A stretch of DNA of 64,000 nt from JANXSS01 sp040385645 (GCA_040385645.1 JAZKGZ010000010.1:124001-188000), one strand, 5' to 3'. Shown: positions 25,114-35,403, counted from the first letter of the stretch. A program made the numbers and translations. The notes: generated by a model not told the origin, from the sequence alone.

Positions 25114-25800
25114 ATGTATTCCAGTCGCGACCGCCTGATCATTTTCGATGCCGATGGCACGACGATTGATGCTTTCAGCGCCATCGACGCTACGTTTGCG
25201 CGTCACGGCATGGATCTGGGTGATTTGGAAAGCTTTCAAAAGCGACGTCGGCTTTTCAAGTACCTCGGCGGTATCCGCGATCTGCCGGCAATATTGCGTA
25301 ACCGGTTCGGCACGCAAAGCCGCAAGGCATTGCTAACGACATTAACTGAAATCTATCGCGAAGAGGCAGCGCTATATCCGGGTATGGCGGAATTGTTTCT
25401 GGCATTGATCGCCGCTCCTGATATTCGTATCGGCTTAGTTACCCGCAATGTCACCAACGATGCGGAGTTGACGCTTACACGGCTATTCGCCCGCCATGGC
25501 GTTGATCTGAATGCGCTGGATTTCATCATCCGGGTGCCGCTCACCGATCATAAAACCGAGCACTTTAAACGCATGCGTGAAGAGTTCGATATCAACCCGG
25601 CGCGGGCTTATACCTGCGGCGACGAGCACCACGATTATGTCGCGGCAATCGCCAGTGGCATGCAACCGTTTATGGTGTCGTATGGGTTTGAAGATCGCGA
25701 TCGGTTAATGAACAAATTCGATATTCCTGCCGAACTCATTGCAACCACGCCAGAATCGGTATGTCAGCGTATTCGACACGCTCTCGATTTGCCGCCGTGA
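25114..25800 (+). CDS. HAD-superfamily hydrolase
   Basis: The protein has 228 residues. Motif I is IIFDADGTTID (nucleophile Asp near residue 11), motif II is LVTRN, the lysine is in DHKTEHFKRM, and motif III is CGDEHHD. The cap region is a small helical one, as in phosphoglycolate phosphatase-like enzymes. The acid/base position after the nucleophile is Asp (DAD), consistent with a phosphatase. Substrate not determinable. It is cotranscribed with msrA and convergent with the DUF3443 gene. Confidence 0.8.
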   Translation: MYSSRDRLIIFDADGTTIDAFSAIDATFARHGMDLGDLESFQKRRRLFKYLGGIRDLPAILRNRFGTQSRKALLTTLTEIYREEAALYPGMAELFLALIAAPDIRIGLVTRNVTNDAELTLTRLFARHGVDLNALDFIIRVPLTDHKTEHFKRMREEFDINPARAYTCGDEHHDYVAAIASGMQPFMVSYGFEDRDRLMNKFDIPAELIATTPESVCQRIRHALDLPP

Positions 25801-25828
25801 CGGACCAATTTTATCTTAGCGGGCTGCG

Positions 25829-27055
25829 TTAAAACGCAACATACGGCCCGGTGCCGCCGGGTGTAGGCTGCCCTTCGATCGCTGTGAAAACCGTTTTACC
25901 GAAGAAAAACGGTAAGCCAAAGTCGACAGCATTCAAACCGAATGCCGGCGCACCAAGCGTTGGTTGGACGGCGAAAGTCGGGTTGTTGCGAAATAGGGCA
26001 TCGGCGTTGCCGATCACGAAATCGACCGATGCCCGATTGCCATTTTGCCCCTGCAACGTGGAAATAACGGTTTGTGGCGTAGCCGGACAATAAAAGCCGG
26101 AACGGCACACGGGAATCGAGCGTGAGGGGAAGAATAAGCCGTTGGAACCACTGTCGAGAAAACTGTTCGGATAGATCAAACCGTTGATGCTGGCAGACAA
26201 GGTTGCCGTGAATGGATCGACCGTGTAGACCGTGGCTTCGCCCAAGCCATTGTTACTCTCGGTGCCGATGCCGAAAAATAGCGTGCCAGTCGCAGTGAGA
26301 GCGCCTTCCTGCGGCACTGCTGGCAGGCGTAATACGACGCCGTTGTTATTTTTGGCCAGCATAGTCACCGGATGCCGCACCTGTTGTTCTACATCGACGC
26401 GGGTCGGGGTACAACCGACAACGCTGCAGGCATAGTAAGTACCGGGAATCGCACGCTGTGCACAGGCCTGTCCGCAATCGTGGATGAAACTGCCGACGCC
26501 CAGGATTGCGTTCGACCCGAATTCGAGCACGGTGTTTTCCGAAGGGCCGCTGGAGGAACAATCGGTCGGTACATTCGGAAAAGCGGGGTCGCCGATCACC
26601 TGAATCGGTACGTCGCGCAGTGTCTCGCCGGCCAGCACGATGGTGGCTGCCTTGACTGGCCCCCAGCTGTAGCCGTCGGCAAATTGCGTGCACTCCACCA
26701 ACGCAGAAATACCGTCACCGGCTGCCTGTTGCGGCAGCCTGAACGCCGGCGGCAATACCGAAGACAACACCCTGAAGCCGGTCGAGGCAGTGTCGACCAA
26801 CACATTGTCGATGACCTGACAGGCCGAACTGCCGTCCGGCGGGCAAATCGTGACACTGGTGTAGGGAAGGTTGACGCCGTTAGTCGGCCCACCTTGCACC
26901 ACCACCTGTTGAAAATTCGTTAACACCGGTGCCGTCGGCATGCCTGGCGCAACGCTCGGCCGGTCGCTACCGCCGCCGCCACATCCCGCCAGCACCAGGC
27001 ACAAAACGGCCAGCACGAGACTGGGGTTAAATGGTGTGGCGTTATTACAGACCAT
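25829..27055 (-). CDS. DUF3443-type lipoprotein
   Basis: The protein has 408 residues. A lipobox (LVLAGC, followed by GGGGS) marks it as a lipoprotein. The mature part begins NFQQVVVQGGPTNGVNLPYTSVTICPP and contains VDTASTGFRVL, GVGSFIHDCG and DSGSNGLFFPS. These stretches have the D-T/S-G form of pepsin-like proteases (VDTAST, LDSGSN), so the fold is probably aspartic-protease-like. Several cysteine pairs suggest disulfides. The family is characteristic of Burkholderiales and is usually next to a DUF2844 gene, as here. Molecular role not established. Confidence 0.7.
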   Translation of the reverse strand: MVCNNATPFNPSLVLAVLCLVLAGCGGGGSDRPSVAPGMPTAPVLTNFQQVVVQGGPTNGVNLPYTSVTICPPDGSSACQVIDNVLVDTASTGFRVLSSVLPPAFRLPQQAAGDGISALVECTQFADGYSWGPVKAATIVLAGETLRDVPIQVIGDPAFPNVPTDCSSSGPSENTVLEFGSNAILGVGSFIHDCGQACAQRAIPGTYYACSVVGCTPTRVDVEQQVRHPVTMLAKNNNGVVLRLPAVPQEGALTATGTLFFGIGTESNNGLGEATVYTVDPFTATLSASINGLIYPNSFLDSGSNGLFFPSRSIPVCRSGFYCPATPQTVISTLQGQNGNRASVDFVIGNADALFRNNPTFAVQPTLGAPAFGLNAVDFGLPFFFGKTVFTAIEGQPTPGGTGPYVAF

Positions 27056-27494
27056 CGATTTCCACTCCCTTCGGTATTGCCGATTCGAGATACGCCTTGC
27101 CGGAAAATGCCCGCATCCTGCCTCCAGAATGGACCACTAAATCGCCGTGGCGAGCGTTGCGGGACGAATGCCCGCTTTTGCGTTCACCGGAATTAGCAAT
27201 GTACTGCGGAAAATACGGCCCGAGCAGTTGTCGTAGATCGGGCATCAATGGCCCGGACCAGGCGACTGCAAATATTTTGCCGTCCACACCGGCGTATTCC
27301 CGAATCAAGGTACCGGACTCGTTCTGCGATTCGAAGACAGTGTAGAGCCGGCTTGGCTGTGCTCGGAGTGCAGCTTTGGCCAGCGTGCGATCCTGTGCGA
27401 CGGAAGCGATGTCGCCTCCGAGGGTGGCGTTTGCCGCAGGGCTGATGACGCAGGCCGCAAGCAACACCCACGCGGCATGTCTGGTAGAGGTCAT
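27045..27494 (-). CDS. DUF2844-type exported protein
   Basis: The protein has 149 residues starting at MTSTRHAAW (ATG 27494; the open frame continues to 27719, but the extension is arginine-rich and not convincing). A signal peptide of about 25 residues ends at AANATLGGD. The mature part has RLYTVFESQNESGTLIREYAG and FAVAWSGPLMPDLRQLLGPYF, the DUF2844 signature as I know it. It overlaps the DUF3443 gene by 11 bases, a strong sign of coupled expression and shared function. Confidence 0.7.
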   Translation of the reverse strand: MTSTRHAAWVLLAACVISPAANATLGGDIASVAQDRTLAKAALRAQPSRLYTVFESQNESGTLIREYAGVDGKIFAVAWSGPLMPDLRQLLGPYFPQYIANSGERKSGHSSRNARHGDLVVHSGGRMRAFSGKAYLESAIPKGVEIDGL

Positions 27495-27558
27495 GAAAAT
27501 TTTCCTTGCTGCCAAATGCCGATGAAAAGTGTCAATGAGGAATATTGACGATACTACC

Positions 27559-28050
27559 TCAGATGGCGATGCATTGGCCTGAACACTCCTGCCGCACTGC
27601 CTGCATGCCAACCGTTTTTGCGGCCGCTGTCGGCCGGGCAACGCGACTCGACGCCACGTCTTGTCGCGCGCGCTTCGGTTCGACTTTTCTTGCCGCTTCT
27701 CGTGCACGCAGCTGAGCAAGTTTCAATGCAATGCGCACCGCAACCTCGTCCGGTGTGGCGTTGGCGATACGTCGTGGCTCGACGTTCATCGGGGCCGCGC
27801 GATTTGTGCCAGAACTGATGATTTCGGCATGCGCCGCTTTGGCAGCAGTCAGTGCCGGGTCTTCTGCAGATGTTGCATGCGGAGCTGCCAGTGCAGCCAA
27901 CATACCGACACCGACACCAATGATCAATCTGTGCGAACACTGCTGAAAGTTATGTTGCAAAAAAGAAAATATGCGCATGCGATGATCCGGTGGCGGTTGT
28001 AGGTGACTCATATCTGGTGTTTGGAGGACAGTGTGATAGCCATGTATCAA
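27559..28050 (-). CDS. Exported alanine/arginine-rich hypothetical protein
   Basis: The frame encodes 163 residues; the true start may be internal (ATG at 28011 or 27978). A hydrophobic stretch RLIIGVGVGMLAALAAPHATSA acts as a likely signal peptide with cleavage after ATSA, followed by a basic helical region (ALKLAQLRAREAARKVEPKRAR). A cysteine pair lies near the end (QECSGQC). It lies upstream of the DUF2844/DUF3443 pair on the same strand. Family not recognised. Confidence 0.45.
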   Translation of the reverse strand: MIHGYHTVLQTPDMSHLQPPPDHRMRIFSFLQHNFQQCSHRLIIGVGVGMLAALAAPHATSAEDPALTAAKAAHAEIISSGTNRAAPMNVEPRRIANATPDEVAVRIALKLAQLRAREAARKVEPKRARQDVASSRVARPTAAAKTVGMQAVRQECSGQCIAI

Positions 28051-28287
28051 CTAGAAAGTGTTCCACGATTATATTGCTTTAAAGAAACAAAAGGGTTTCA
28101 AAATGTTTGGCCGATACATTTCTTCGCCATGAAGCGGCTGTAGTGCTCACTTGTTCACATAGATACGATTCAAGAAATGAGTATTTAAGAAACATAAATC
28201 GTTGAATTATGAAAAGTTTTCCTTCTGACACGAAGCGGTAATGTTGCTCCGTTAGAGTTCCGGCTGTCGTCACTCGCTCTGGTTCTC

Positions 28288-31200
28288 ATGATTCGATTTC
28301 CTACAGTCAATCAATTGCAACGTCTTGTTCATATCAAGACAGGCGCGCCGACATCTGTTGAGCGGGCACCTCTTTTACCAGCAGTGCATTTGTCTCATTC
28401 GCCATCCGCGCCGGCGTTGTATCCGACCCCCAGTATTGCTAGCCGCTTGAAATCGCGATGGATTGTTCCTGGCGGAAAGCTTGCGCATTTACAGGATCTG
28501 GTCTCGCAACGTACCTGGAACGGTACTTTTAGCGTTCACACCCGGGTCGGTTGCATTAACTCGCCGTTGAACGACCTGCCACAACTGGCTCCAGCAGCAC
28601 GTAAAAGCAAGCAGCTGTCGGCCAAACAGCAGCAACGAAAAGCGATTGCAGCGAATCGCCTGCAAAATTCGATGTCGAATGCCCGTAAAGCGGCGGCAAC
28701 AGGGCTATTCCACGCGGAAATGCCGCCGCCATGCAGCGCCGCAATGCCCGCTGCTAATTCAACCTTGCAAGCAATGGATTTGATCGCTGGTTTGTTTCCA
28801 ACGGCTACCGATCAGCAGTTTTGTGATTTACAGCAGTCATTACACAATTTGGATTTGCCGGCGCAAACCGATCGCACGATGCTAGCGTACGCACTGGCCT
28901 CGGCTGCAGACGGCGACGTTGCAATTGCCCAGCAGGTAATGGCGCGTTTGTCTCGTGGCCTTGATTTGATTGATACATCAGAGTCGCATATCGATGACTC
29001 CAAAGCGTCAATCACCGGGCGAGCACGTAAGCTTGCTGGACTGTTGTCGCAAGATCAGGCCGGTTTCACCATGCTGCAAGCGATGCATCCTAGCCATGCT
29101 GGCTACGGCCGTGCAGCGCGCGTTTTGTTGCAGTCTGGCTTATCGAATGCGCATCGTGATCCGACTAGTCTTGCCGCGCGGGCGCATGCTGCGGCTTTGC
29201 GCATGCTCGATCCACGTGCGAAGCTGGCAGATGCGGAAAAAGCCGCTATTTTCGCCTGGGAACAGGGCTTCAGATCCGACGGTGAAGGTTCACCTCTGCA
29301 TTTCACGCAAAAACAGCTTGCCCGTTTCGCCAACAAAACCATCCCCCGGGTCGAGTCCTCACGGTTCTCAACATTTATTCCGCGATTGGTCGGTTGTAAA
29401 AAATCGCCGCTAGTAGCTTTAAATCAGGGCATGCACGGCGCGACCCGGCCAAGTTTGGCAAAAGAGCGTGAGAAAGTGAAGGGCGCGATGCAAGCGACCG
29501 TCGCCCATCTGCTGACAGATGTATTGCAAGACCCGTCAGCCATCTTGCGCGAAAAAGATCCGGTTGGCGCTCTGGCTTCCCTGGCGACCTTGCAGTACTG
29601 GTCCCGGCGACCCGATTCATATCCAGGTCAGCGCATCGCTATCGCCGATGCCGCAGCGCTGAACAAAGACATGATGCACATCATCAGCACCATCGAATCA
29701 ACCGATCGGCGTCGGTACCCGATGGCTTTTGCAGCGTTGCAAAATGCGGCGAGTGCGTTTCGCGATGACCCGGAAAATGCTTTACTGAAGCGGCCTGCGG
29801 TGCGACGACTGATGCGCCAACCACTCACGCCGAAGCGATTGAAAGCCTGGGGCAAGCTACGCAAAATTCCGGCGGACGATTCTTTTTGGCAGCATCTCGA
29901 TACACTGAAGGCATCGTTGCGGCCGCCTAACTTTCGTCCTTTGAAACGGCGTTGTTTGAGCACGCAGCAAAACCTCGGGACGTTGATCGATGGCTTAGGG
30001 TCGAGCAGCCGGCTACGTCTCACCGATGGCGCTCGTCGCGGCTTAAGTACCCGCGGTCTTTCCTTTAACCTAGGCCGGTTACTAAATTTCAGCGGCATCC
30101 CGCTCGGCCCGCGTCTGAATCTGGGCCGCGAAAAAAGGCGCCGGGCGATTATCGAAATCGGTCGCAGCAGCCATGGCGGTGAAATCCTGATCGGATCGGA
30201 GCGCTGTCGCCGGACAACGATTGGTGCCGGCTTCATGTTCGGGTACGACTTGAAGATGGGGCCACCCCAGGCACGTATCGCCGTCAGTGTGGATGTCGAA
30301 AAAACCAAGAAAAAAACGGAATTTTCAGGTATTGCGCTGCGTGTGGCTCAGCGCAAGAGAGCCGATGGCAAAGCGGATCATGAGCGGCGGCAACAAGGTA
30401 TGCGCAACATCATGGATTTCATGTTCAAAGAGCAACAGATGGATGCGACGCCCGAGGACAATCCCGAGCGCTTGTTCGAACGCTTTGCCGCCAAATTTTT
30501 CGATGATGAAGATATATCCCTTAGCTGGAATGATGCGAGCGGCAAGTCAAACACTTATGGCGTTTCGGCGGTCGCTTCAGCTTTGTTAAAAGTAGACAAT
30601 ACACCGCTAAACTTCGGGCCCGGCGTCGGTGTAACGGCAGAACGCACCACGGCGAAAGCCTCCGATTTCGCCAACTTCACCGGCCGTATGCAAAGCGCTT
30701 TCAGCCGAAAAGGCAAGACCACGGATGTCGAACTGACGGTTGGCATCAAAGGCAAATTGAGTACGGAAACCCCTGGGCATGTTGAAGGCGGCTTGGGCGT
30801 AGGCTTGCTCAACGCCAGCCTGCCGGCATGGACGATTCCGATCCACACCAGCGGTACCACCGGCAAAGCGCTACTGATACGTGAAAACGGCAAGTTGCTG
30901 CCTACCTGTTCTGTGCTCGATCTGGAGTTCACGCGCGCAGCCGACTACATCGACGCATTGAAAGCAGATCGGCACCAATGGATCGCACGTTTGTCGAAGA
31001 AATTTGTCGGTAATCCAGAGGCCTTGACTTTGGCAACTCGCGAGTTCGACCAATTCATGCAAACCACACAGCATCACGCGCGGCGTAACCAGCGATTCGT
31101 ACAGCGCTTGCATTTACGGGCCGATATCGCTAGTGAAATCGATCGTCATAGCGCTACCGCAGCGTTAATTCGCAACAATGAACACATATCGGTAGATGAG

Positions 31201-31395
31201 CGAGAGCGACTGTGCGCAGTGCGGGAAGCTGCATGTGCCGAACTGGTGACACAACCCGGAGCGTGGGTGCCCAAAGAATTGAAAGTCATCGAGAAATCAT
31301 CTAGTTGCTCCAGACTAGGTTTGCTGATCGGGCTTCAACTGGCAACTGAAACTTCCGGGGAGGGTGAGCATCAGCTGGCAAATCTACGCATGTAA
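28288..31395 (+). CDS. Large orphan protein with beta-rich, glycine-rich C-terminal region
   Basis: The protein has 1035 residues and no signal peptide or clear membrane helix. The N-terminal 60 residues are rich in Ser, Pro and Ala, as in many type III effectors. About 90-570 is helical and Ala/Leu/Arg-rich. About 590-900 is rich in alternating strands and glycine (SFNLGRLLNFSGIPLGPRL, FGPGVGVTAERT, EGGLGVGLLNASLPAWTIPI), which looks like a beta-barrel or beta-sandwich. The end is helical again. No catalytic motif was recognised. The strand-rich part reminds me of AvrE-type channel-forming effectors, but that is a guess. No Shine-Dalgarno is visible before the ATG. Confidence 0.5.
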   Translation: MIRFPTVNQLQRLVHIKTGAPTSVERAPLLPAVHLSHSPSAPALYPTPSIASRLKSRWIVPGGKLAHLQDLVSQRTWNGTFSVHTRVGCINSPLNDLPQLAPAARKSKQLSAKQQQRKAIAANRLQNSMSNARKAAATGLFHAEMPPPCSAAMPAANSTLQAMDLIAGLFPTATDQQFCDLQQSLHNLDLPAQTDRTMLAYALASAADGDVAIAQQVMARLSRGLDLIDTSESHIDDSKASITGRARKLAGLLSQDQAGFTMLQAMHPSHAGYGRAARVLLQSGLSNAHRDPTSLAARAHAAALRMLDPRAKLADAEKAAIFAWEQGFRSDGEGSPLHFTQKQLARFANKTIPRVESSRFSTFIPRLVGCKKSPLVALNQGMHGATRPSLAKEREKVKGAMQATVAHLLTDVLQDPSAILREKDPVGALASLATLQYWSRRPDSYPGQRIAIADAAALNKDMMHIISTIESTDRRRYPMAFAALQNAASAFRDDPENALLKRPAVRRLMRQPLTPKRLKAWGKLRKIPADDSFWQHLDTLKASLRPPNFRPLKRRCLSTQQNLGTLIDGLGSSSRLRLTDGARRGLSTRGLSFNLGRLLNFSGIPLGPRLNLGREKRRRAIIEIGRSSHGGEILIGSERCRRTTIGAGFMFGYDLKMGPPQARIAVSVDVEKTKKKTEFSGIALRVAQRKRADGKADHERRQQGMRNIMDFMFKEQQMDATPEDNPERLFERFAAKFFDDEDISLSWNDASGKSNTYGVSAVASALLKVDNTPLNFGPGVGVTAERTTAKASDFANFTGRMQSAFSRKGKTTDVELTVGIKGKLSTETPGHVEGGLGVGLLNASLPAWTIPIHTSGTTGKALLIRENGKLLPTCSVLDLEFTRAADYIDALKADRHQWIARLSKKFVGNPEALTLATREFDQFMQTTQHHARRNQRFVQRLHLRADIASEIDRHSATAALIRNNEHISVDERERLCAVREAACAELVTQPGAWVPKELKVIEKSSSCSRLGLLIGLQLATETSGEGEHQLANLRM

Positions 31396-31553
31396 TGCCG
31401 GCGTCGCAGGGTAAGTAATTGTATTTTTAGTAATTCCTTATTGCAACACCGTGCGTGAATTCTTGGGCTCGTGATTTGAAACCGTGTCATGCTAGATGCG
31501 TCGAGTGTGGCGGCAATGCGTCGCACCGGCCACTTCATTGATCGAATCAAACC

Positions 31554-32837
31554 ATGCCGATACCCGATAAAAACGTGTCGAAAAGACCGCGCGAATCCGA
31601 AGAAGACAAGGACGAAGCGACGACATTGTCGCTATGCGAACTTGCATGCGCACTGGCTCCCGAAGCAGCAGGCATCCGCCCGGTTTCTCATAATGAAACA
31701 AAGCAGGCATTGCGGCGCCAGCAAGATAGCGATTTTCGTAAGCTTATCAAGCGCAGCATGCATCAAAAAAAAGACGAGGTGCTGTACGACGCCCTTGTTC
31801 GCACCGAAACCGTCAGCCGTGACGCCAGTTGTTTTTTAAAACAAGCCATCGAGGAACTTGCAGAAATTACGCTGATCGAGCGTACCGAAGGCAAGATGAT
31901 GGAAATCAACGCTTTTGTGATTCCATTATTTCTGCATACGAGCGGTGGTTTAAAAGAAAGCCGTTGTTTTCAAGATCAGGAAGCATTCGAACTGCTCAGT
32001 AAAAGCTTGCAGTCCGAAGGTCTAGAAAGTCCACAGGCGACGGTGGTGCTGGTCAATCACGGCTACCATCTCAATGAAATCGACAGTATTACCTATAGCC
32101 ATCTGCATGAAATGCTGCGCGATGCTTTTCATGCCATGACCGATAAGCGCATCGCGGCCACGCCTGCAATCGACCGTAGCATGAGCGGTTGGCCCGATAG
32201 CCCGTTCGCTCCTGAGGACCGTGCAATCGAGTTGCGTTTCCTTCTGGGTTTTTCGCTCAAGACGGTCGATGATCCGTTCTATGCAGTGCCGGAAGACGAT
32301 ACCGCCGCCGATGCCTATTTTGCCGCGCGCGAAGGGCGCTTTCAACAGTGGACGACATCAATACTGCCGACGATAAAGCGTTGTTTCGCGATCGATTCGC
32401 CTGTAGACGATGCGATCGACGCTGCCGCCGACGATTCCCATAGCGAGATACATTTTCTGTATCAGGATTTGTTTCACGGTGGTAAAGAGCGAGGCATCGC
32501 CGAGTATTTCACTCTGCAACTGATTTCCGAGTTGAATCGTGGCTTGCAGGCGGCGAATAAAGGCGTCGAAGGCGTACGTGCAATCATCGGGCCGATTGAC
32601 AGTGCTGGCGAAGCCGTATTGAAAGTGCAGTTATTTGGCCCCGACGCAATCCTGATCACCCAAACCGAGAAGCCGGTACCAGCGATGCCGGACTGGGAAA
32701 TGGAATATGCCGATACCGTCAATGCCCTGGCAATGATCGGCGTGTACGCCGTTGCAGTTGCCAAAAAATTTGCTGCCGATGGCAAGGCGATCGACCCACG
32801 CCCTTACGATGGGCCGGCCGCTGCCACTTCGGCTTAA
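31554..32837 (+). CDS. Orphan soluble protein, 427 residues
   Basis: The N-terminus is charged and disordered (KRPRESEEDKDEATT). The body is a mixed alpha/beta protein with segments such as TVVLVNHGYHLNEIDSITY, RAIELRFLLGF and a conserved-looking C-terminal EMEYADTVNALAMIGVYAVAVAKKF. No signal peptide, membrane helix or catalytic motif is visible. I do not recognise the family. It lies 158 bases after the 1035-residue gene on the same strand and 130 bases before ftsH, so it could be cotranscribed with the former. Confidence 0.5.
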   Translation: MPIPDKNVSKRPRESEEDKDEATTLSLCELACALAPEAAGIRPVSHNETKQALRRQQDSDFRKLIKRSMHQKKDEVLYDALVRTETVSRDASCFLKQAIEELAEITLIERTEGKMMEINAFVIPLFLHTSGGLKESRCFQDQEAFELLSKSLQSEGLESPQATVVLVNHGYHLNEIDSITYSHLHEMLRDAFHAMTDKRIAATPAIDRSMSGWPDSPFAPEDRAIELRFLLGFSLKTVDDPFYAVPEDDTAADAYFAAREGRFQQWTTSILPTIKRCFAIDSPVDDAIDAAADDSHSEIHFLYQDLFHGGKERGIAEYFTLQLISELNRGLQAANKGVEGVRAIIGPIDSAGEAVLKVQLFGPDAILITQTEKPVPAMPDWEMEYADTVNALAMIGVYAVAVAKKFAADGKAIDPRPYDGPAAATSA

Positions 32838-32967
32838 GCGTGTGTGGCGTCTGTGGTGCGCACGGGCAGGTTTTTTCACGGCATGGTACTTTTAATGTCT
32901 CGATTAGGCCCAATCTCTTCACAGTAAAGCGATCAGGTAACCTGTCAAAGTCAACCGGGAGATTCTG

Positions 32968-34839
32968 TTGAACCCAAAGCATTCTCGCGCAGCGGTCATC
33001 GCTGCATTCATGCTCGCCGTATTTCTTGGCCTCGGTCTGTTTCGCGGCACGGATCCGGCCAGTGCTGGCAGCACGATGGCGTATTCAGATTTCATTGCCG
33101 AAGTAAAAGCAAAAAACATCAAGGATGTAACCATCATCGGCGAACGGATCGTCGCAGTGACCAATGATGGCAAAAAAGTAAGGACTACTGGCACCATGCT
33201 CGATCGTGGGTTGATCGGCGATCTGGTCGCGAACGGCGTGAAGTTCGACGTGCGTAATCCTGAAGAACCGTCGTTCCTTTCGCAGATTTTCATTTCATGG
33301 TTTCCCATGTTGTTGATGATCGGCGTCTGGATATTTTTCATGCGCAAATCGCAAGGCGGTGGCAAAGGTGGCATGTTTTCAATGGGTAAATCGAAAGCAC
33401 GTTTGCTCGATGAAAAATCCAACCTCGTCACATTTGCCGATGTCGCCGGATGCGATGAAGCCAAGGAAGAAGTCGGCGAAATCGTCGAATTTCTGCGCGA
33501 TCCGAGCAAATTTCAAAAGCTCGGTGGCCGTATCCCGCGCGGCGTACTGATGGTCGGCCCACCTGGTACCGGTAAGACCCTGCTTGCGCGTGCCATTGCC
33601 GGTGAATCGAAAGTGCCGTTCTTTACCATTTCCGGATCCGATTTCGTTGAAATGTTTGTCGGCGTCGGCGCGTCCCGCGTGCGTGATATGTTCGAGACGG
33701 CGAAGAAAAACTCGCCGTGCATCGTTTTCATCGATGAGATCGATGCGGTCGGTCGCCAGCGAGGCACCGGCATGGGTGGCGGTAACGACGAGCGCGAGCA
33801 GACGCTGAACCAACTACTTGTAGAAATGGATGGTTTTGCCGAATCGTCGGGCGTAATCGTCATCGCTGCAACCAATCGTGCCGATGTGTTGGACAAGGCG
33901 TTGTTACGTCCTGGACGATTCGATCGGCAGGTCATGGTCGGCTTGCCGGATATCCGTGGCCGCGAGCAGATTCTCCACGTTCACATGCGCAAGGTGCCGA
34001 TTTCGAAAGACGTCGAAGCACATGTGTTGGCCCGTGGTACACCTGGATTCTCAGGTGCGGAGCTTGCCAATCTGGTCAATGAAGCAGCGCTGTTTGCGGC
34101 CCGCCGCGACAAGCGTGTCGTCGACATGCAAGACTTCGAAGATGCACGCGATAAAACTATCATGGGGCCTGAACGCAAATCAGCGGTCATCCGTGAAGAA
34201 GAACGGCGCAACACCGCGTATCACGAAGCTGGTCACGCCGTGGTCGCCCGCTTGCTGCCGAAAGCCGATCCGGTGCACAAGGTAACCATCATGCCGCGCG
34301 GTTTCGCGCTCGGTCTGACCTGGCAATTGCCGGAACACGACCGCGTCAATCTTTATCGCGACAAGATGCTGGAAGATATCTCCATTCTCTTCGGTGGCCG
34401 TATCGCAGAAGAAATCTTCATGCACCAGCAGTCCACCGGTGCTTCCAACGATTTCGAACGGGCCACGAAAATGGCGCGTGCGATGGTGACACAATACGGT
34501 ATGTCGGATGTACTCGGTACGATGGTCTATGCCGATGATAGCGATGGTTCCGGATTCGGGTCTTCGAAATCGGTATCGGAAGAAACACAGCAAAAAGTCG
34601 ATGCTGAAATTCGAAGTATTCTCGATCGCCAGTACGCCGTGGCCCGCTCTTTGCTGGAAGCGAACCGGGATAAAGTCGAGGCGATGGTCAAGGCGTTGCT
34701 GGAATGGGAAACGGTCGACACCGAGCAAATCGATGACATCATGGGTGGCATCGATCCGCGTCAGCCCCGCTATGGTGCGCCGGTGAAACGCCCGGTGCGC
34801 TCCGACGAGCGCACGCCCGGGACCCCTGCGCCGGCTTGA
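32968..34839 (+). CDS. ftsH: ATP-dependent zinc metalloprotease FtsH
   Basis: The protein has 623 residues and starts at TTG, with a GGGAG-like site upstream. It has two N-terminal membrane helices (about 8-25 and 105-125) around a periplasmic domain, then the AAA module with Walker A GPPGTGKT at about 197, Walker [10 protein letters not shown], the second region of homology, and the protease zinc site HEAGH at about 418. It degrades membrane and regulatory proteins from the cytoplasmic side of the inner membrane. It is not next to the rlmE or folP genes that flank the usual ftsH in Burkholderiales, so it may be an additional copy. A clear terminator follows. Confidence 0.95.
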   Translation: MNPKHSRAAVIAAFMLAVFLGLGLFRGTDPASAGSTMAYSDFIAEVKAKNIKDVTIIGERIVAVTNDGKKVRTTGTMLDRGLIGDLVANGVKFDVRNPEEPSFLSQIFISWFPMLLMIGVWIFFMRKSQGGGKGGMFSMGKSKARLLDEKSNLVTFADVAGCDEAKEEVGEIVEFLRDPSKFQKLGGRIPRGVLMVGPPGTGKTLLARAIAGESKVPFFTISGSDFVEMFVGVGASRVRDMFETAKKNSPCIVFIDEIDAVGRQRGTGMGGGNDEREQTLNQLLVEMDGFAESSGVIVIAATNRADVLDKALLRPGRFDRQVMVGLPDIRGREQILHVHMRKVPISKDVEAHVLARGTPGFSGAELANLVNEAALFAARRDKRVVDMQDFEDARDKTIMGPERKSAVIREEERRNTAYHEAGHAVVARLLPKADPVHKVTIMPRGFALGLTWQLPEHDRVNLYRDKMLEDISILFGGRIAEEIFMHQQSTGASNDFERATKMARAMVTQYGMSDVLGTMVYADDSDGSGFGSSKSVSEETQQKVDAEIRSILDRQYAVARSLLEANRDKVEAMVKALLEWETVDTEQIDDIMGGIDPRQPRYGAPVKRPVRSDERTPGTPAPA

Positions 34840-34865
34840 TGCCAGATTCGTTCTACGCAATTTAT

Positions 34866-34896
34866 GAGGTCATCTTTACGATGGCCTCTTTTTTTT
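34866..34896 (+). terminator. Rho-independent terminator after ftsH
   Basis: The stem GAGGTCATC / GATGGCCTC (one G-U pair) has a loop of five bases and is followed at once by a run of eight T. It begins 27 bases after the ftsH stop. Confidence 0.85.
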
Positions 34897-34947
34897 ACTT
34901 AGTGCTTCGCCATTGATTCTGAGAGCACGTAGTGTCGGTATGATTTA

Positions 34948-35403
34948 TTGAATAAAGCTCGATTTATTCGTCAATGTCCGGCCTCCGACCCGCTTGTCTG
35001 GCAAGCATGGTTCGATGGTTCGGCCACCCCGAATCCGGGGCGACTAGGCCTTGGCGTCCTGCTGCGGGATCCTACGGGTGGTACAAGAGGCTTCAGTCAG
35101 GCTGCAGGATATGGCGATAGCACTGTGGCCGAATATCTTGCCTTGATCCTGTCATTGGAACAAGCGCTTCTATCACAGGCGACCCGCTTGATGGTATATG
35201 GCGATAGTCAGATCGTCATTCAAGATGTGCTCGGTGTCGTACCTGTGCGTAGAGGCGATTGCGTTGAATATCGGTGTCACGTTCGGACATTGATGGCACA
35301 ATTTGCCGAAATTTCACTGAAATGGATACCGCGAGCGAAAAACACAGACGCCGATAAGCTTTCGCATGATGCATTCGTGCAAAACATTTCAAACAATGTT
35401 TGA
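34948..35403 (+). CDS. RNase HI-like protein
   Basis: The protein has 151 residues, starting at TTG 34948 (the ATG at 34940 runs into a stop). All four carboxylates expected of ribonuclease H are present: Asp in WFDGSATPNPG, Glu in VAEYLALILSLEQAL, Asp in VYGDSQIVIQDVLG, and Asp in AKNTDADKLSHDA. The layout is the bacterial/archaeal ribonuclease HI type rather than classic RnhA (no basic protrusion). It should cut RNA in RNA-DNA hybrids. It is a lone gene between a terminator and an unrelated exported protein gene. Confidence 0.75.
   Translation: MNKARFIRQCPASDPLVWQAWFDGSATPNPGRLGLGVLLRDPTGGTRGFSQAAGYGDSTVAEYLALILSLEQALLSQATRLMVYGDSQIVIQDVLGVVPVRRGDCVEYRCHVRTLMAQFAEISLKWIPRAKNTDADKLSHDAFVQNISNNV

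Noticed and set aside
28051..28287. hrp-type (TTCG-N16-TTCG) box upstream of the 1035-residue gene
   Set aside because: One TTCG was found, but not a second at the right spacing, so no hrp-type promoter can be claimed.
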